Shown here one piece after another: positions 7,726-18,000 of a stretch of 64,000 bases of DNA. Source of the stretch: Vreelandella alkaliphila (GTDB taxonomy: Bacteria > Pseudomonadota > Gammaproteobacteria > Pseudomonadales > Halomonadaceae). Location: contig NZ_JABASV010000004.1 of assembly GCF_016107625.1 (NCBI RefSeq), positions 329,414 through 393,413 on the forward strand, given 5' to 3'. The translations under genes and the position numbers were made by a program. The stretch's first letter is position 1; each line of letters starts with the position of its first letter. The notes under the pieces are model-generated. The model saw only the letters and a list, made by a program, of their open reading frames with translations. It had not been told where the DNA came from and made no database searches.

Positions 7726-9321
7726 TTACTCCTTTAGCACGCTAGAAAGCAGCGCGGTGGCGCTTTCAATTAACTCGTCCAAATGCTGCGAGCCTTTGAA
7801 GCTTTCAGCGTACACTTTATAGAGCGATTCAGTACCACTGGGGCGGGCCGCAAACCAACCATTATCAGTTGTTGCCTTCAAACCACCAATGGCTGCGCCG
7901 TTGCCGGGGGCATTAACCAATACCGCGGTGATCGGGTCACCGGCTAACGTGGTTTCCGTAACACTGTCAGCAGTAAGCTTCTTAAAAGCTGCTTTTTCTT
8001 CAGCTGTACAGGCAGTATCGACGCGCTTGTAGAACGGCTCGCCGAAGCGTTCGGTTAATGAACGGTAGTACTCACTGGGCGTTTTCCCTGTGACCGCAGT
8101 AATTTCAGCCGCTAACAAGCAAAGCGCAATACCGTCTTTATCAGTAGACCAAGCCTTTCCATCGCGCGTTAACAAGCTCGCACCAGCGCTCTCTTCACCA
8201 CCGAAGGCAAGCCATCCCTGGTGCAGCCCTTCAACAAACCACTTAAAACCAACCGGCACTTCATAAAGCTCACGTTGATGGGCAGCCACAACCCTATCAA
8301 TCATCGAAGAAGACACCAGCGTCTTACCTATGTTGAGCGTTTCCGCCCACTCAGGACGATGGCCAATCAAATAGTCCACGCACACCGCTAAAAAGTGATT
8401 CGGATTCATCAACCCGTTGGCATCCACAATGCCGTGGCGATCAGCGTCAGGGTCGTTGCCAAAAGCGAGATCAAAGCGGTCTTTGATCTTTAACAAGTTA
8501 GCCATGGCATCAGGGCTAGAGCAATCCATACGAATCTTACCGTCGTGATCCAACGGCATAAAATCGAAACTGGCATCTGTTGATGTATTGACCACCTCAA
8601 GATTCAAGCCATAGTGTTCAGCCACTGCCTGCCATACTGGCAGCGCTGTTCCACCCATGGGGTCAACGCCAAGAGTGAGGTTAGCGTTTTGGATAGCAGC
8701 CATGTCCACCACCTCGCCCAGCTGAGCTACATAGTGGGCGGTGAAATCATACGCTTGCGCATGCGCCAACGCCTGCTCTAACGGCACCGGTGAAATATCA
8801 CATAACTGACGTAGCAAATAGGCATTGGCGCGAAGCTCAATCCATTTTGTTGCTTCGGTATCCGCTGGCCCGCCATGCGACGGGTTGTACTTAATACCGC
8901 CATCTTCAGGTGGATTATGGGAAGGGGTAATAATCAAACCATCGGCTAACGCAGTGTCTGGTGCTGCCTGAGGATTGAGTTGGTTATGCTGCAAAATTGC
9001 ACGACTGACCAGTGGTGTAGCCGTAATACCATTATCTTTTTCAATGAATACAGGCACTTTATTGGCGGCCAGCACCCGCAACGCACACTCCCATGCGGGT
9101 TTTGAAAGTGCATGAGTATCGTAGCCAAGGAACATAGGGCCCTGATAGCCTGCCTCAGAGCGGTAATCAACCACCGCTTGAGTAATCGCAAAAATGTGCG
9201 CAGCGTTAAAGGTGCGATCTGTAGCACGCCCTCGGTGACCTGAGGTTCCAAATGCCACACGCTCTTTTGCAATGTTGGCATCTGGAGTTTCATCAAAAAA
9301 CGCCTTAACGATGGCATCCAT
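7726..9321 (-). CDS. pgm: Phosphoglucomutase (alpha-D-glucose-1,6-bisphosphate-dependent)
   Basis: 531 residues, slightly shorter than E. coli Pgm. Interconverts glucose-6-phosphate and glucose-1-phosphate. Key motifs in order: FGTSGHRG near the N-terminus, LIITPSHNPPEDGGIKYNP with the phosphoserine, the Mg-binding loop GNDPDADRHG, FGGEESAG, and the phosphate-binding RPSGTESLYK near the C-terminus. A GGGAG box lies 8 nt before the ATG. Directly upstream of galU and 27 nt downstream of a glycosyltransferase gene, so it supplies glucose-1-phosphate for UDP-glucose synthesis in this locus. Confidence 0.96.
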   Translation of the reverse strand: MDAIVKAFFDETPDANIAKERVAFGTSGHRGRATDRTFNAAHIFAITQAVVDYRSEAGYQGPMFLGYDTHALSKPAWECALRVLAANKVPVFIEKDNGITATPLVSRAILQHNQLNPQAAPDTALADGLIITPSHNPPEDGGIKYNPSHGGPADTEATKWIELRANAYLLRQLCDISPVPLEQALAHAQAYDFTAHYVAQLGEVVDMAAIQNANLTLGVDPMGGTALPVWQAVAEHYGLNLEVVNTSTDASFDFMPLDHDGKIRMDCSSPDAMANLLKIKDRFDLAFGNDPDADRHGIVDANGLMNPNHFLAVCVDYLIGHRPEWAETLNIGKTLVSSSMIDRVVAAHQRELYEVPVGFKWFVEGLHQGWLAFGGEESAGASLLTRDGKAWSTDKDGIALCLLAAEITAVTGKTPSEYYRSLTERFGEPFYKRVDTACTAEEKAAFKKLTADSVTETTLAGDPITAVLVNAPGNGAAIGGLKATTDNGWFAARPSGTESLYKVYAESFKGSQHLDELIESATALLSSVLKE

Positions 9322-9348
9322 TCTATTTGCTCCCTGATTAATATTTGG

Positions 9349-10401
9349 CTAATCCGCACGCGCTTGCCAAAACCTTAGTGCACGCTGCGGATTACCGATT
9401 TCACTGGCGTCTTTTGCGGCCTGCTGCGCCATTTTAGCCGTCGCCATTGGATTATTAAGTAGCTGCTCAATAGCAGCTTGCCAAGCCTCTGGGACATCTT
9501 CTACCAACAGCCCATTGACCCCGTCGCTCACCACATCGGTATAAGGATAACGATTAGAATAGACACCTACTCCGCCCATCGCAGCTATATCGAGAAACTT
9601 AATAAATGACTTGCCCTGATTAAAGGGTGTGTTTAATAACGGCGCTAGACCAATGTGCAACTGACACTTAGCCTGATAACTGCGAAAAGCGTGCCAAGGT
9701 AGCGGGTCTGGTGCCAAAACATTAGGTAATTCTACCAAGGCCTTTGGCGTATGCTTACCCAGCATCAGCTCAAGCTGTGTGTCGTTGCGAATTTGCTGAA
9801 TAGCCTGCAGTGCAGGAGCAATGTGCATTAAGTCATTCAGGTGCGCTCGAGTACCGTGGAAACCAATTCGCCACGGTGCTGAGGATGAAGGAGATGACTC
9901 AAAGTGAGTCTTTATTGGCAGCGTAGCAATAAGAGGCGGCGTTAAGACTGATACGCACTGGTGATGAGGACGAAAACGCTCAGCCAAAACAGCGCTGCAA
10001 GCAATTACTTCATTGCTTAATGCCATTAAACGGGGCTGAAGCTTAGCAACGCGCGCCATACGCTTTCGGTAAGCTGGCGGCAAAGTGGGATCGTTGGCCG
10101 CCGCCCCAATATCATCATCAATTAGATAACCGATATAGCCAAATGCTTGGCGATGCCGTTCTAGCCAGCGCAGCCAGCTCAACGGCAGCGAGCGGCATAG
10201 CAACACATTTGCGCCAGCATACTGGTGTAAAAAAGAGCGGCCATAACGCCAAGCCGCACCAAAAGAGCGCGAGGTAACAGCGCGCTCAATCATTGCACCC
10301 TGAGTTCGCATTGCCGGAGCAGCCGACTCAAGAAAGTAGATATCTTCAGTCGGCAGGCCACCATCGCTAAGCACGACCCAACGCGTGTGGTAACTCCTCA
10401 C
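9349..10401 (-). CDS. Glycosyltransferase, family 1/GT4-like (GT-B fold)
   Basis: 350 residues beginning at GTG, with GAGGGGGTAGG just before it. The C-terminal half has a GT4-like layout: WRIGFHGTRAHLNDL at the start of the nucleotide-sugar domain, then FNQGKSFIKFLDIAAMGGVGVYSN in place of the usual E-x7-E region, then DGVNGLLVEDVPEAW. Residues about 80-110 (YIGYLIDDDIG) form a short acidic stretch common in this group. Nine nt after the preceding GT2 gene and 27 nt before pgm. Donor and acceptor are unknown. Confidence 0.78.
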   Translation of the reverse strand: MRSYHTRWVVLSDGGLPTEDIYFLESAAPAMRTQGAMIERAVTSRSFGAAWRYGRSFLHQYAGANVLLCRSLPLSWLRWLERHRQAFGYIGYLIDDDIGAAANDPTLPPAYRKRMARVAKLQPRLMALSNEVIACSAVLAERFRPHHQCVSVLTPPLIATLPIKTHFESSPSSSAPWRIGFHGTRAHLNDLMHIAPALQAIQQIRNDTQLELMLGKHTPKALVELPNVLAPDPLPWHAFRSYQAKCQLHIGLAPLLNTPFNQGKSFIKFLDIAAMGGVGVYSNRYPYTDVVSDGVNGLLVEDVPEAWQAAIEQLLNNPMATAKMAQQAAKDASEIGNPQRALRFWQARAD

Positions 10402-10410
10402 CCTACCCCC

Positions 10411-12723
10411 TCACTTGAGCGAAAAATCTTCATGCACAAGCGTTAAATTGGGATTGTAAGCGGGGTCGCTGTCTAGGTGCTTACCCCAGGTACGGCGCAT
10501 ATAAGCAACTTCACTCAGCCAGCGGGCGCGTTTAGTAGGTGTATCGTCGGCACCGCGAGAGATAGACTCATGGTGGTAAAGTTCAGCAAACGGAGACCAC
10601 AGGTTACGGTAACCTGCTTGCCTAACCTTTAAACACAAATCAACATCGTTATAGGCAACGCTTAATTTCTTCTCGTTTAAGCCGCCCACGTTATTGAACA
10701 CATTCTTGCGCAGCAGCAAGCAAGCAGCGGTCACCGCAGATAAGTTCTGGACCAACTTCAAACGACCAGCGTAACCATCACTTTCACGCGGGAAGAAGCG
10801 GTGCGCATGGCCTGCTACGTCTCCCAAACCAAGGATTACCCCACCATGCTGCAGCATACCGTTTGGGTAGTAGAGTTTAGCCCCGACACAGCCAATTTCA
10901 GAGCGGCAGGCCTGGCTTACCATCTCGGTTAACCAATGCTCATTGACTGGTTCTACATCATTATTAATCAACCCAATGATGCTGCCATGGGACTGCGCCG
11001 CGCCAAAATTATTGATCGCTGAATAGTTAAACGGATGATCCCAATGCAATACACGAACACGCGGGTCGCGCTTCGCTACGTCATCCATGTAGGCAATGGT
11101 TTCCGGGCAGTCACTCTGGTTGTCTAGAATCAGCAGCTCAAAATGAGTGTAGGCGGTGCGCTCTAAAATGGCATCCACACATGGTCGTAAAATATCAACG
11201 CCATTACGAGTAGGCACTAACAAGCTCACTAGCGGCGCAGGATTAGGAATTGGCCACTCAATTCGCACTGAGGTTTCCAACAAACCAGGGTGTACTACCG
11301 CTTTTGCACTAGCCACTTGCTGCTTCAATACGCTGCTGACCAACGAAATAGCATCCTGCTGGTGAAGCGGATGAGGAAAGTCTTCACTACGGTGATACAA
11401 CATGGCAGGCAAATGACACACCGACTTTTCGTTACCGTGAGTCACTTTCCACATCATAAAGGTGAGTGCCAGCGCATAATCAACCGCAGCTCGGCTGGTC
11501 AGATGAGACAGCAAATCCGTCTGCTCAGACTCCAGTTGCCACAGCAGCCGCCGTTTGTAGAGCGCTACACGACCAATGTAGTTGGTCGAAAGCAACAAAT
11601 CTGGATTCCAGCCAGGCTTGAAATTTGGCTTGCAGCGTTTGCCATCTGCTCCCAGTACATCTTCATCACTATAAAACAGCTGTGCCTCAGGATGATCATT
11701 CCAGGCTTTTGCCAGCTGACATAATGCTTCCTTCGCTAACTGGTCGCCCCAGCTAATTCGCATGACCCCATCGCCCTGGGTTTGAATGAACCCTTGATGG
11801 TCTAACTTTGCCAAGGTGCGATGATAACTATGGATCAAGTTGATACGGCTAGTGGTGGGAATATAACGCTCTAACGCTTTTCGCTGCGCATCGGTGATCT
11901 CAGCGGAAAGCACAATAAAGACTTCCCAAAAAAAGTAACTTTGTGCTTTTAAAGAGTTAATGGTGGCAATGAAAGGCGCTTCACCCTGCTCTAAATCACT
12001 CAGCGTAACCGGCATGATAATCGAGAATAGCGGCGCGGTTTTCAGGCCCGCAATAATCGATTGAGGATCTTCAACAATCTCTTTCTCGGTGGTACTTACC
12101 CAACGCGCATAATCTTCAGACACATGCTGCTTTGCGTGGGTTTGGTTATATTCCGCCAAGGCAATTCGACGCCAATTGCGGCCTTGGGCAACGGATTCAA
12201 TGTGAAAGTGCCGCACAACGTCGCGCGTTCTCATGCCTTTATAACTGACGTGGTTATTGATCAACCGTCGCGCCAAGCGGCTTCGGGCGAACCAAGGTGT
12301 TAACCACACCCACTCTGCCGTTAAGTTTGCCAACGCTGCTTCACTGGCGAGAAACGAAAAGGCAATTTTTTTCACCCCAAGCGGCACCCAAAGAATTCGC
12401 TTAGTGGTCTTACCAGGGCGCAGCGAAACGGATGTTTCGAGAATGCCTTTACGGGTATAGAAAAGAATCGTGGCCGCGCCATGGGCATCTGCCCCTAGCC
12501 CGTCCAGTTCTAGCATATTCCAGCCGGGAAGAGGCTTTTCTCCTTCACTAACACAGTAGGTACTTGCCTTTACGGGCGTATTTACATTTGCTGCTGCTTC
12601 ACTTTTAAAGGCAGGTGCAGCGGCCACACGAATACTGGGATTACGCCGCCAAAAAGAGGGCACAGCACTGTGCCTTCCAATAGCAGCCATCATTTCTTTT
12701 AAACTGACAATATGTTGCCTCAT
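10411..12723 (-). CDS. Large GT2-type glycosyltransferase (two GT-A modules, the first degenerate)
   Basis: About 770 residues. The C-terminal half (from about residue 495) is a clear GT2 domain: VSLLVPTRNGVDILRPCVDA, ILDNQSDCPETIAYM, GLINNDVEPVNEHWL (the NDVE stands for the metal-binding DxD) and YNDVDLCLKVRQAGYRNLWS. A preceding region (about 240-430) has FSIIMPVTLSDLE, SLKAQSYFFWEVFIVL and LFYSDEDVLGADGK, a second GT2-like module of the kind seen in rhamnan/O-antigen glycosyltransferases. I prefer the second in-frame ATG because AAGG is then 6 nt upstream. Tightly spaced with the genes on both sides. Specificity unknown. Confidence 0.85.
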   Translation of the reverse strand: MRQHIVSLKEMMAAIGRHSAVPSFWRRNPSIRVAAAPAFKSEAAANVNTPVKASTYCVSEGEKPLPGWNMLELDGLGADAHGAATILFYTRKGILETSVSLRPGKTTKRILWVPLGVKKIAFSFLASEAALANLTAEWVWLTPWFARSRLARRLINNHVSYKGMRTRDVVRHFHIESVAQGRNWRRIALAEYNQTHAKQHVSEDYARWVSTTEKEIVEDPQSIIAGLKTAPLFSIIMPVTLSDLEQGEAPFIATINSLKAQSYFFWEVFIVLSAEITDAQRKALERYIPTTSRINLIHSYHRTLAKLDHQGFIQTQGDGVMRISWGDQLAKEALCQLAKAWNDHPEAQLFYSDEDVLGADGKRCKPNFKPGWNPDLLLSTNYIGRVALYKRRLLWQLESEQTDLLSHLTSRAAVDYALALTFMMWKVTHGNEKSVCHLPAMLYHRSEDFPHPLHQQDAISLVSSVLKQQVASAKAVVHPGLLETSVRIEWPIPNPAPLVSLLVPTRNGVDILRPCVDAILERTAYTHFELLILDNQSDCPETIAYMDDVAKRDPRVRVLHWDHPFNYSAINNFGAAQSHGSIIGLINNDVEPVNEHWLTEMVSQACRSEIGCVGAKLYYPNGMLQHGGVILGLGDVAGHAHRFFPRESDGYAGRLKLVQNLSAVTAACLLLRKNVFNNVGGLNEKKLSVAYNDVDLCLKVRQAGYRNLWSPFAELYHHESISRGADDTPTKRARWLSEVAYMRRTWGKHLDSDPAYNPNLTLVHEDFSLK

Positions 12724-12759
12724 CGCCATCCTTAACCCATTCCGTTACCAAGGCAACAC

Positions 12760-15069
12760 TTACACAAGATGGCTGCTGGCAATCTGTTCCCAGCGCAGCA
12801 ACCCCAAGGTTTGAAGATAATCATTTGATGCGATGATACGCTTTTCATGAACACCTTCAAACGCCTTCTCGTCCAGCTGTGCACACTTTTGGTGAATCAC
12901 CTCATCCAGATTATGGGTAACCGTCGGTATCTGCACCACAAAACGGGCATTGGTCTGAGTTGCTAAATACGCTGGAGCAACCGCTTTTACTAGGTCAGGA
13001 TCTACATTGCCCGCGCTATGCACAAATACAATGCGCTGAAACACACGGCATAAATAGTTAAACATCGAGTAGCTAGAGGAAGAACCAAAAATCAAACACG
13101 TGCCTGCTATCAAGGCCTCTGGATACTCAATCACCAGTAATCGGCCAAAGTTGGGCAAGCCGTTATCGTAGGTTTTATAGCGAGAATGACTAAAAGAAAC
13201 CAGCACATCAACGCTAGATGTCTGCTTAGGGGTTAGCTTATTACCGAGATCACCGCCCATCGCTCTATTTTTATAACGATCTTTTTTAAACAGCGCCATG
13301 CAGGCCTTCTTTTCGACACCCAGCTTCACCGCTAGCGCAATCGTTGCGGCCAACGCCCCCTGATGGGTCCAATGGGTATCAGTAGGAATAAACGCTCCAT
13401 CCCCCAAGGCTTTCAGTTCCTTGACAGGGTAAACCACCCCATCAGAAGCACTAAGACTAAGCACCTGATGCATGGGACCAGAAGCGCCCTCTTCACGTGG
13501 GTGATAGCTTGCCCCCATAACGCTTTCTTTAGAAGGCGCCACTAGCAATGCCCAAGGAAGTTCACCAGCAACATTTTCAAGCTGATGGAGATAATTATCC
13601 CAACCGTGTATGCCAGCTTTTGTCAGGCGCATACGCCCCATAAACTGGTCAACGCTACCATTAGTGTCGTTATCCAAAAACAGCCAACCTTGCTTACCTT
13701 GCAACACTTTCAGTTGCTCTGCGGATTCCACGTCTTGAGTATCAACCGTTACTTCTTGCAGTAGCCAACGCGCTTCCTCAAGTGCCAACCATAAACGAAA
13801 GCTGCCAAGCTTAGGGGGCACCGTAAAACGAAAACCGCACATGCGCTGGGGGTGATCGTCCGCCGACACACAAAAAATATTTTTAATAACGTCAGGACGA
13901 TCAATCTCAAGGGGATGGCACAGCTCAAAAGCAGACTGCCACTCAGCCACAATGCGAACTTGTGAATGCATTTCTATGAGACTTTCCGGCAATAGCAGCC
14001 AACCTTGAACTACCCGCCCAGAAGGCTGAAAGCGCGAACCACGCTGCTCTGAAGGATAATCCAGCGCCCAGCGTTCTATGGGTGGGTGTTCGCTTGTGGT
14101 AGTGGAAGACCACTCTTTTAGGCGGCGTTTCAGCCAGCGGGTTAACTCCGAGCCGGAAGAGGGCTCAGTAGGAAGTGTTTTACTAGCCTGCTCGTTGGTC
14201 TCCGAGCCGCTAATGGCTTGCTTTTTATCAGCAAGCTGCTGCAACCATTTCATTTGTTTTTTGACCTTAGGCGCGAGTTCAGCAGCTAAATGACACACAA
14301 CATCGTTGCGATCATGGCGCATAAAATAGTCGCGCTGCTTATGATAGTTAGCTGTTGTGGCACTGCCCCGTTTGGATTTACCCAACACAAACTCTTCAAC
14401 TGATTTCACTAAATAGTGGTTAATGCGAGCACCTTCCCAGGTGACATGCTCACTTAACCCAAACCACGGTTTTCCTTGCTGGTTTACACGTGGGACTAAG
14501 GGTTGTCCCAGGCTATTAATATAATGACCACGCTTTAAACGTGCATAGTGAGGGTTATCAAAGCGCTTAACATAGCGTGGACGAACCACGCTTTTAAAAT
14601 GATGATTGGGGCCGAATTCCTGATTAGCTCGCTGAGTAAAGCGCTCAATAACTAACCCATCCTCACGGAATTTTGCGCCATTGGAACCAAAGCAGGCCCA
14701 ATTCAAGCCTAGCGCGCCAACGTCAGGCGAAATAAAGCGCTCTTCTAGCCACGCCAATAGTGTTTGCCCTTCAAGACTCGGCAACAAATACTCATCAGCA
14801 TCAATAAAAGCAACTAAATCAATTCCTTTAGGGCATTTTTCTAAAAGCATTTGATAAGCAGGCAACTGGGGAGGCGTCTCTCCTGTTGGCACTGAAATCA
14901 GTGTTACCAGGCCCTGCTCAGCAAGCACCGACAAGAATTCGTTCGTGCCATCAGTACTGTCGTTATCAGCCATTAAAAAATGGCTGGCCCCCACCGCAAG
15001 ATGGAACGCCAGCCACTCAACCAAGCTGTCTAATTCATTTTTAACAATGGCAGCAATCGCAAGCTTCAA
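12760..15069 (-). CDS. Fusion: N-terminal glycosyltransferase (GT2/GT92-like) + C-terminal AlgX/AlgJ-like SGNH domain
   Basis: 769 residues starting at TTG, with TAGGGG 6-7 nt upstream. Residues 1-260 are a GT-A glycosyltransferase: AIVKNELDSLVEWLAFHLAV, MADNDSTDGT and FIDADEYLLP (DxD), with EHVTWEGARINHYLVKS late in the domain. A low-complexity linker (about 285-330) and a beta-rich segment follow. From about residue 455 the protein resembles alginate O-acetylation proteins AlgX/AlgJ: GKQGWLFLDND, LLVAPSKESV, the catalytic-type TDTHWTHQGALAA, and a late IFGSSSSYS serine. So one polypeptide may both add a sugar and O-acetylate the chain. AlgX-like assignment is by motif; no signal peptide is present, so a cytoplasmic SGNH domain is atypical. 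Confidence 0.75.
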   Translation of the reverse strand: MKLAIAAIVKNELDSLVEWLAFHLAVGASHFLMADNDSTDGTNEFLSVLAEQGLVTLISVPTGETPPQLPAYQMLLEKCPKGIDLVAFIDADEYLLPSLEGQTLLAWLEERFISPDVGALGLNWACFGSNGAKFREDGLVIERFTQRANQEFGPNHHFKSVVRPRYVKRFDNPHYARLKRGHYINSLGQPLVPRVNQQGKPWFGLSEHVTWEGARINHYLVKSVEEFVLGKSKRGSATTANYHKQRDYFMRHDRNDVVCHLAAELAPKVKKQMKWLQQLADKKQAISGSETNEQASKTLPTEPSSGSELTRWLKRRLKEWSSTTTSEHPPIERWALDYPSEQRGSRFQPSGRVVQGWLLLPESLIEMHSQVRIVAEWQSAFELCHPLEIDRPDVIKNIFCVSADDHPQRMCGFRFTVPPKLGSFRLWLALEEARWLLQEVTVDTQDVESAEQLKVLQGKQGWLFLDNDTNGSVDQFMGRMRLTKAGIHGWDNYLHQLENVAGELPWALLVAPSKESVMGASYHPREEGASGPMHQVLSLSASDGVVYPVKELKALGDGAFIPTDTHWTHQGALAATIALAVKLGVEKKACMALFKKDRYKNRAMGGDLGNKLTPKQTSSVDVLVSFSHSRYKTYDNGLPNFGRLLVIEYPEALIAGTCLIFGSSSSYSMFNYLCRVFQRIVFVHSAGNVDPDLVKAVAPAYLATQTNARFVVQIPTVTHNLDEVIHQKCAQLDEKAFEGVHEKRIIASNDYLQTLGLLRWEQIASSHLV

Positions 15070-15078
15070 ATAAAACCC

Positions 15079-18000
15079 CTAGTCATTCGATACCAGATCA
15101 GAAAATTCATCGCGCTGGATGAGTGCGTAGGCGTTGGCTAAAGCCTTGCGTAGCTCAGCGGCGCTAAAGCACGCTTGTGCACGGTGTCGAGCAGACTGCC
15201 CTAGCTGCCTGCACTGGTCAGGATCATTCGTCAACATCGCCACCTGCTGGGCAGCCATCAATGAGTCACCAAAAGGAACTAATATGCCAGTAGTCGCATC
15301 GCCATTTTCAGCAGCAACGACAAGCTCACCCAATGCGCCCCAATCATACGCCACAACAGGCCTAGCCGCGGCCATCGCTTCTAACACAGTACGGCCAAAA
15401 GACTCCTGGAAACGAGATAGGTTCACCACGATATCCAGCTGAGCCAAGGCTGCCTCAGGATTTTCCACATAGCCCGCAAAACGTATATTAGTAGGCGCTT
15501 TGCCTTGAGTTTGACGACGCAGCAGGTCATCAATAGCGGGCGTTTGCGCACCAAACAGCACTACTTCAACCCTTGGGGCCAAGGTGAATAAATGACCCGC
15601 CATTGCTTCTACATCTTTCAAGCCTTTTTTAGCCACATTACTGCTCAACATACCCACGCGAACGCCGCTTTTCTGAGTAAAGCCAACGTCTGGCAGTGCA
15701 AGCAAGGGCAACATATCAATAGTGTTAGGTACGATCGCAAGATGCGCAGACGAGCCAGGCAATGAAAACGCCTCAGCCACACACTGAGAATTTACGATAA
15801 CGACATCTGCAAGCTGATGCACGTGGTTCACAAGCTCATTCGGCGTCGCCCCGAGCAATGCACATAAGCTCTCATCGAAGGCAGGCAGTTCTCTCACATG
15901 CACAAGGGAAGGAATACCTGCACGCTTTGCCGCAAGGTATGGCTCATGCAGCACCGCCGTATTGCCATGCAGTGCCTTAACGTTATAGCGAGATAGTAGC
16001 GCTTCAAACTGGGCTACCGTTGTCTGGTCGGCTTGTTTGCCTACCTGCCACCAACCATAGGGCATTACGACCAGTGCACGACAACGTGTTAGCAGCGCCT
16101 GTTCGTAGGCCACGTTGCTGGCTTCCGGGAGTGTTACCACTACGTTCCAACGCAGTTCGCCCATCGCGTCTAGCACATCTAGCAGGCTGCGTTCCGCGCC
16201 AAACAGCGTACTGCCCGCCTGATGAGCACAAAGCATTACGGTAGGCCGGTTTGCAAAAGTCCGCTTACCCTGCCATTCGGGCAGTGGCTGATAACCCTTT
16301 GCCTGCCCCACACTTAGAAAATGAGCCAGCGGATTAAGGTTAGTTTCTGCAACCTCCGGATAACGGCGCATATAACCAGAGGTCGAAAAACCTGGGCCAG
16401 GATCACGCCCCTCGCCTGCACCACTTTCCATGTAGTGGCTTAACGGCTCTACCGGCGTCTGTTGCAAATCGATATAGCGGGTAAGGTACCAGCCCGCATC
16501 TAACAAGCCAGACTCACTCACCAGCTCAAACTCACTTGGTGGGGGATTCGGAGGAGCCGTCTCTCGAAGCATGCCTGCCGGAGCGGTAAACAATCGCTCC
16601 GTAGGCGCGATAGGCATATTCAGCCCCTGTCTCAACCCCTGTCTCAACCCCTGTTTCAACTCCTGTGCCGACTGATGCCAGCGCCCTGCCACTTGCATAT
16701 AGCGGAAACGATCGCCGGTGAATTGGCTCACCAAATGAGACGAGGCATGCTGGCTTAACGAACCACTATCAGCGAGTCCAAAGGAAAGCGGTATGCATGG
16801 CAGCACGTCATTAACGCTGCCTGCACCGAAGGCGGCTTCTACCCGCCAGCGCCATTCAGTATCCGCATTGACCTTTACACCATCCCAATAGCCCAGGGCT
16901 TCAAACACCTCACGACGGAACATCAGCGACGACATGTTTGGATACACCCAGCCGTACTCATCCAACCGCCAACGGTGGAACATAAGCTCAGGAGTTACCC
17001 GCACCCAGTGAGACAAACAGGCTTTTATGGTCGGTTGTTCCATTAACGCCCGGCATTGCAGCGAAAGCTTTTGAGGATGCGACCAGTCATCGCTATCGTG
17101 GGTGGTAATAAATGGAGCAGTGGCCGCCGCCATACCCGTATTACGGGCAGCGTAAGCTCCTTGATTATGGGAGTGACGCAGCAACACCAGTTCTATATTT
17201 GGCGGCAAACTGTTCTGAAGCTGTTCGACCTTAGCAACGCTACTATCGGGGCTAGCATCGTCCACCACGATAATTTCCAAGCGCACGTCGCGTTGGCAAA
17301 ACAAGCTAGTTAGCGCCATCGTAATCGTACGTTCCGCGTTATACAGCGGAATAATGACGCTCACGTGAGGAGTGAAGGGTGAAGGGTGAGTGGTGTGAGG
17401 TAAATGGTGAGGAGTAGCGCCACTACCGCTTGATAAGCCTCCACCGAAGTCAGTATCGGAATAATCAGGCGCGAGATTATACAAATGCAGCAGCTGTTCG
17501 GGGTCAGCTAAGGTAATTGGCTGCAATCCCTGGGCCTGAAAATAGCGATTAATTACCGCCAAACGCTCCAGATCTGTATCTGGAGTTAACCGTTCTTTCG
17601 ATAAACTGAACGCATTCGCCTTGGCTAACGCGGTATCAGCATGGCCTGGATAATGCGCTTCTAAAAACACGAGCGCCTGAGCTAACGCGCTTTTACACTG
17701 AGAAGAATCGTCAGACTGCTGGCAGCAAGCGTCTACCACCAGCAATGCTGGGCCAGCAAAGCCAAAATTCGGAAGTTTCCCTTCCGGCAGCAGAACCTCT
17801 AACACCGCTGACCAGTTCGCCTGCCAGGCGTACCACCGAGCAAGCTCCCAACGAGCGGTTAAGCGCTCAAGTGGCGTTGCATTATTAGCAGTAAGTAAAC
17901 GTTGCAAGCGTGGCAACACAACGGCTTCAGCCCCACGCCACAACGCGTGCCCCCAGCCAATGGCTTGATTGCGACATGGTAAGCGCCCTTCTGCCTTACC

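Noticed and set aside
8946..9359. 137-codon minus-strand frame overlapping pgm
   Set aside because: Shadow in another frame of the clearly conserved pgm gene.
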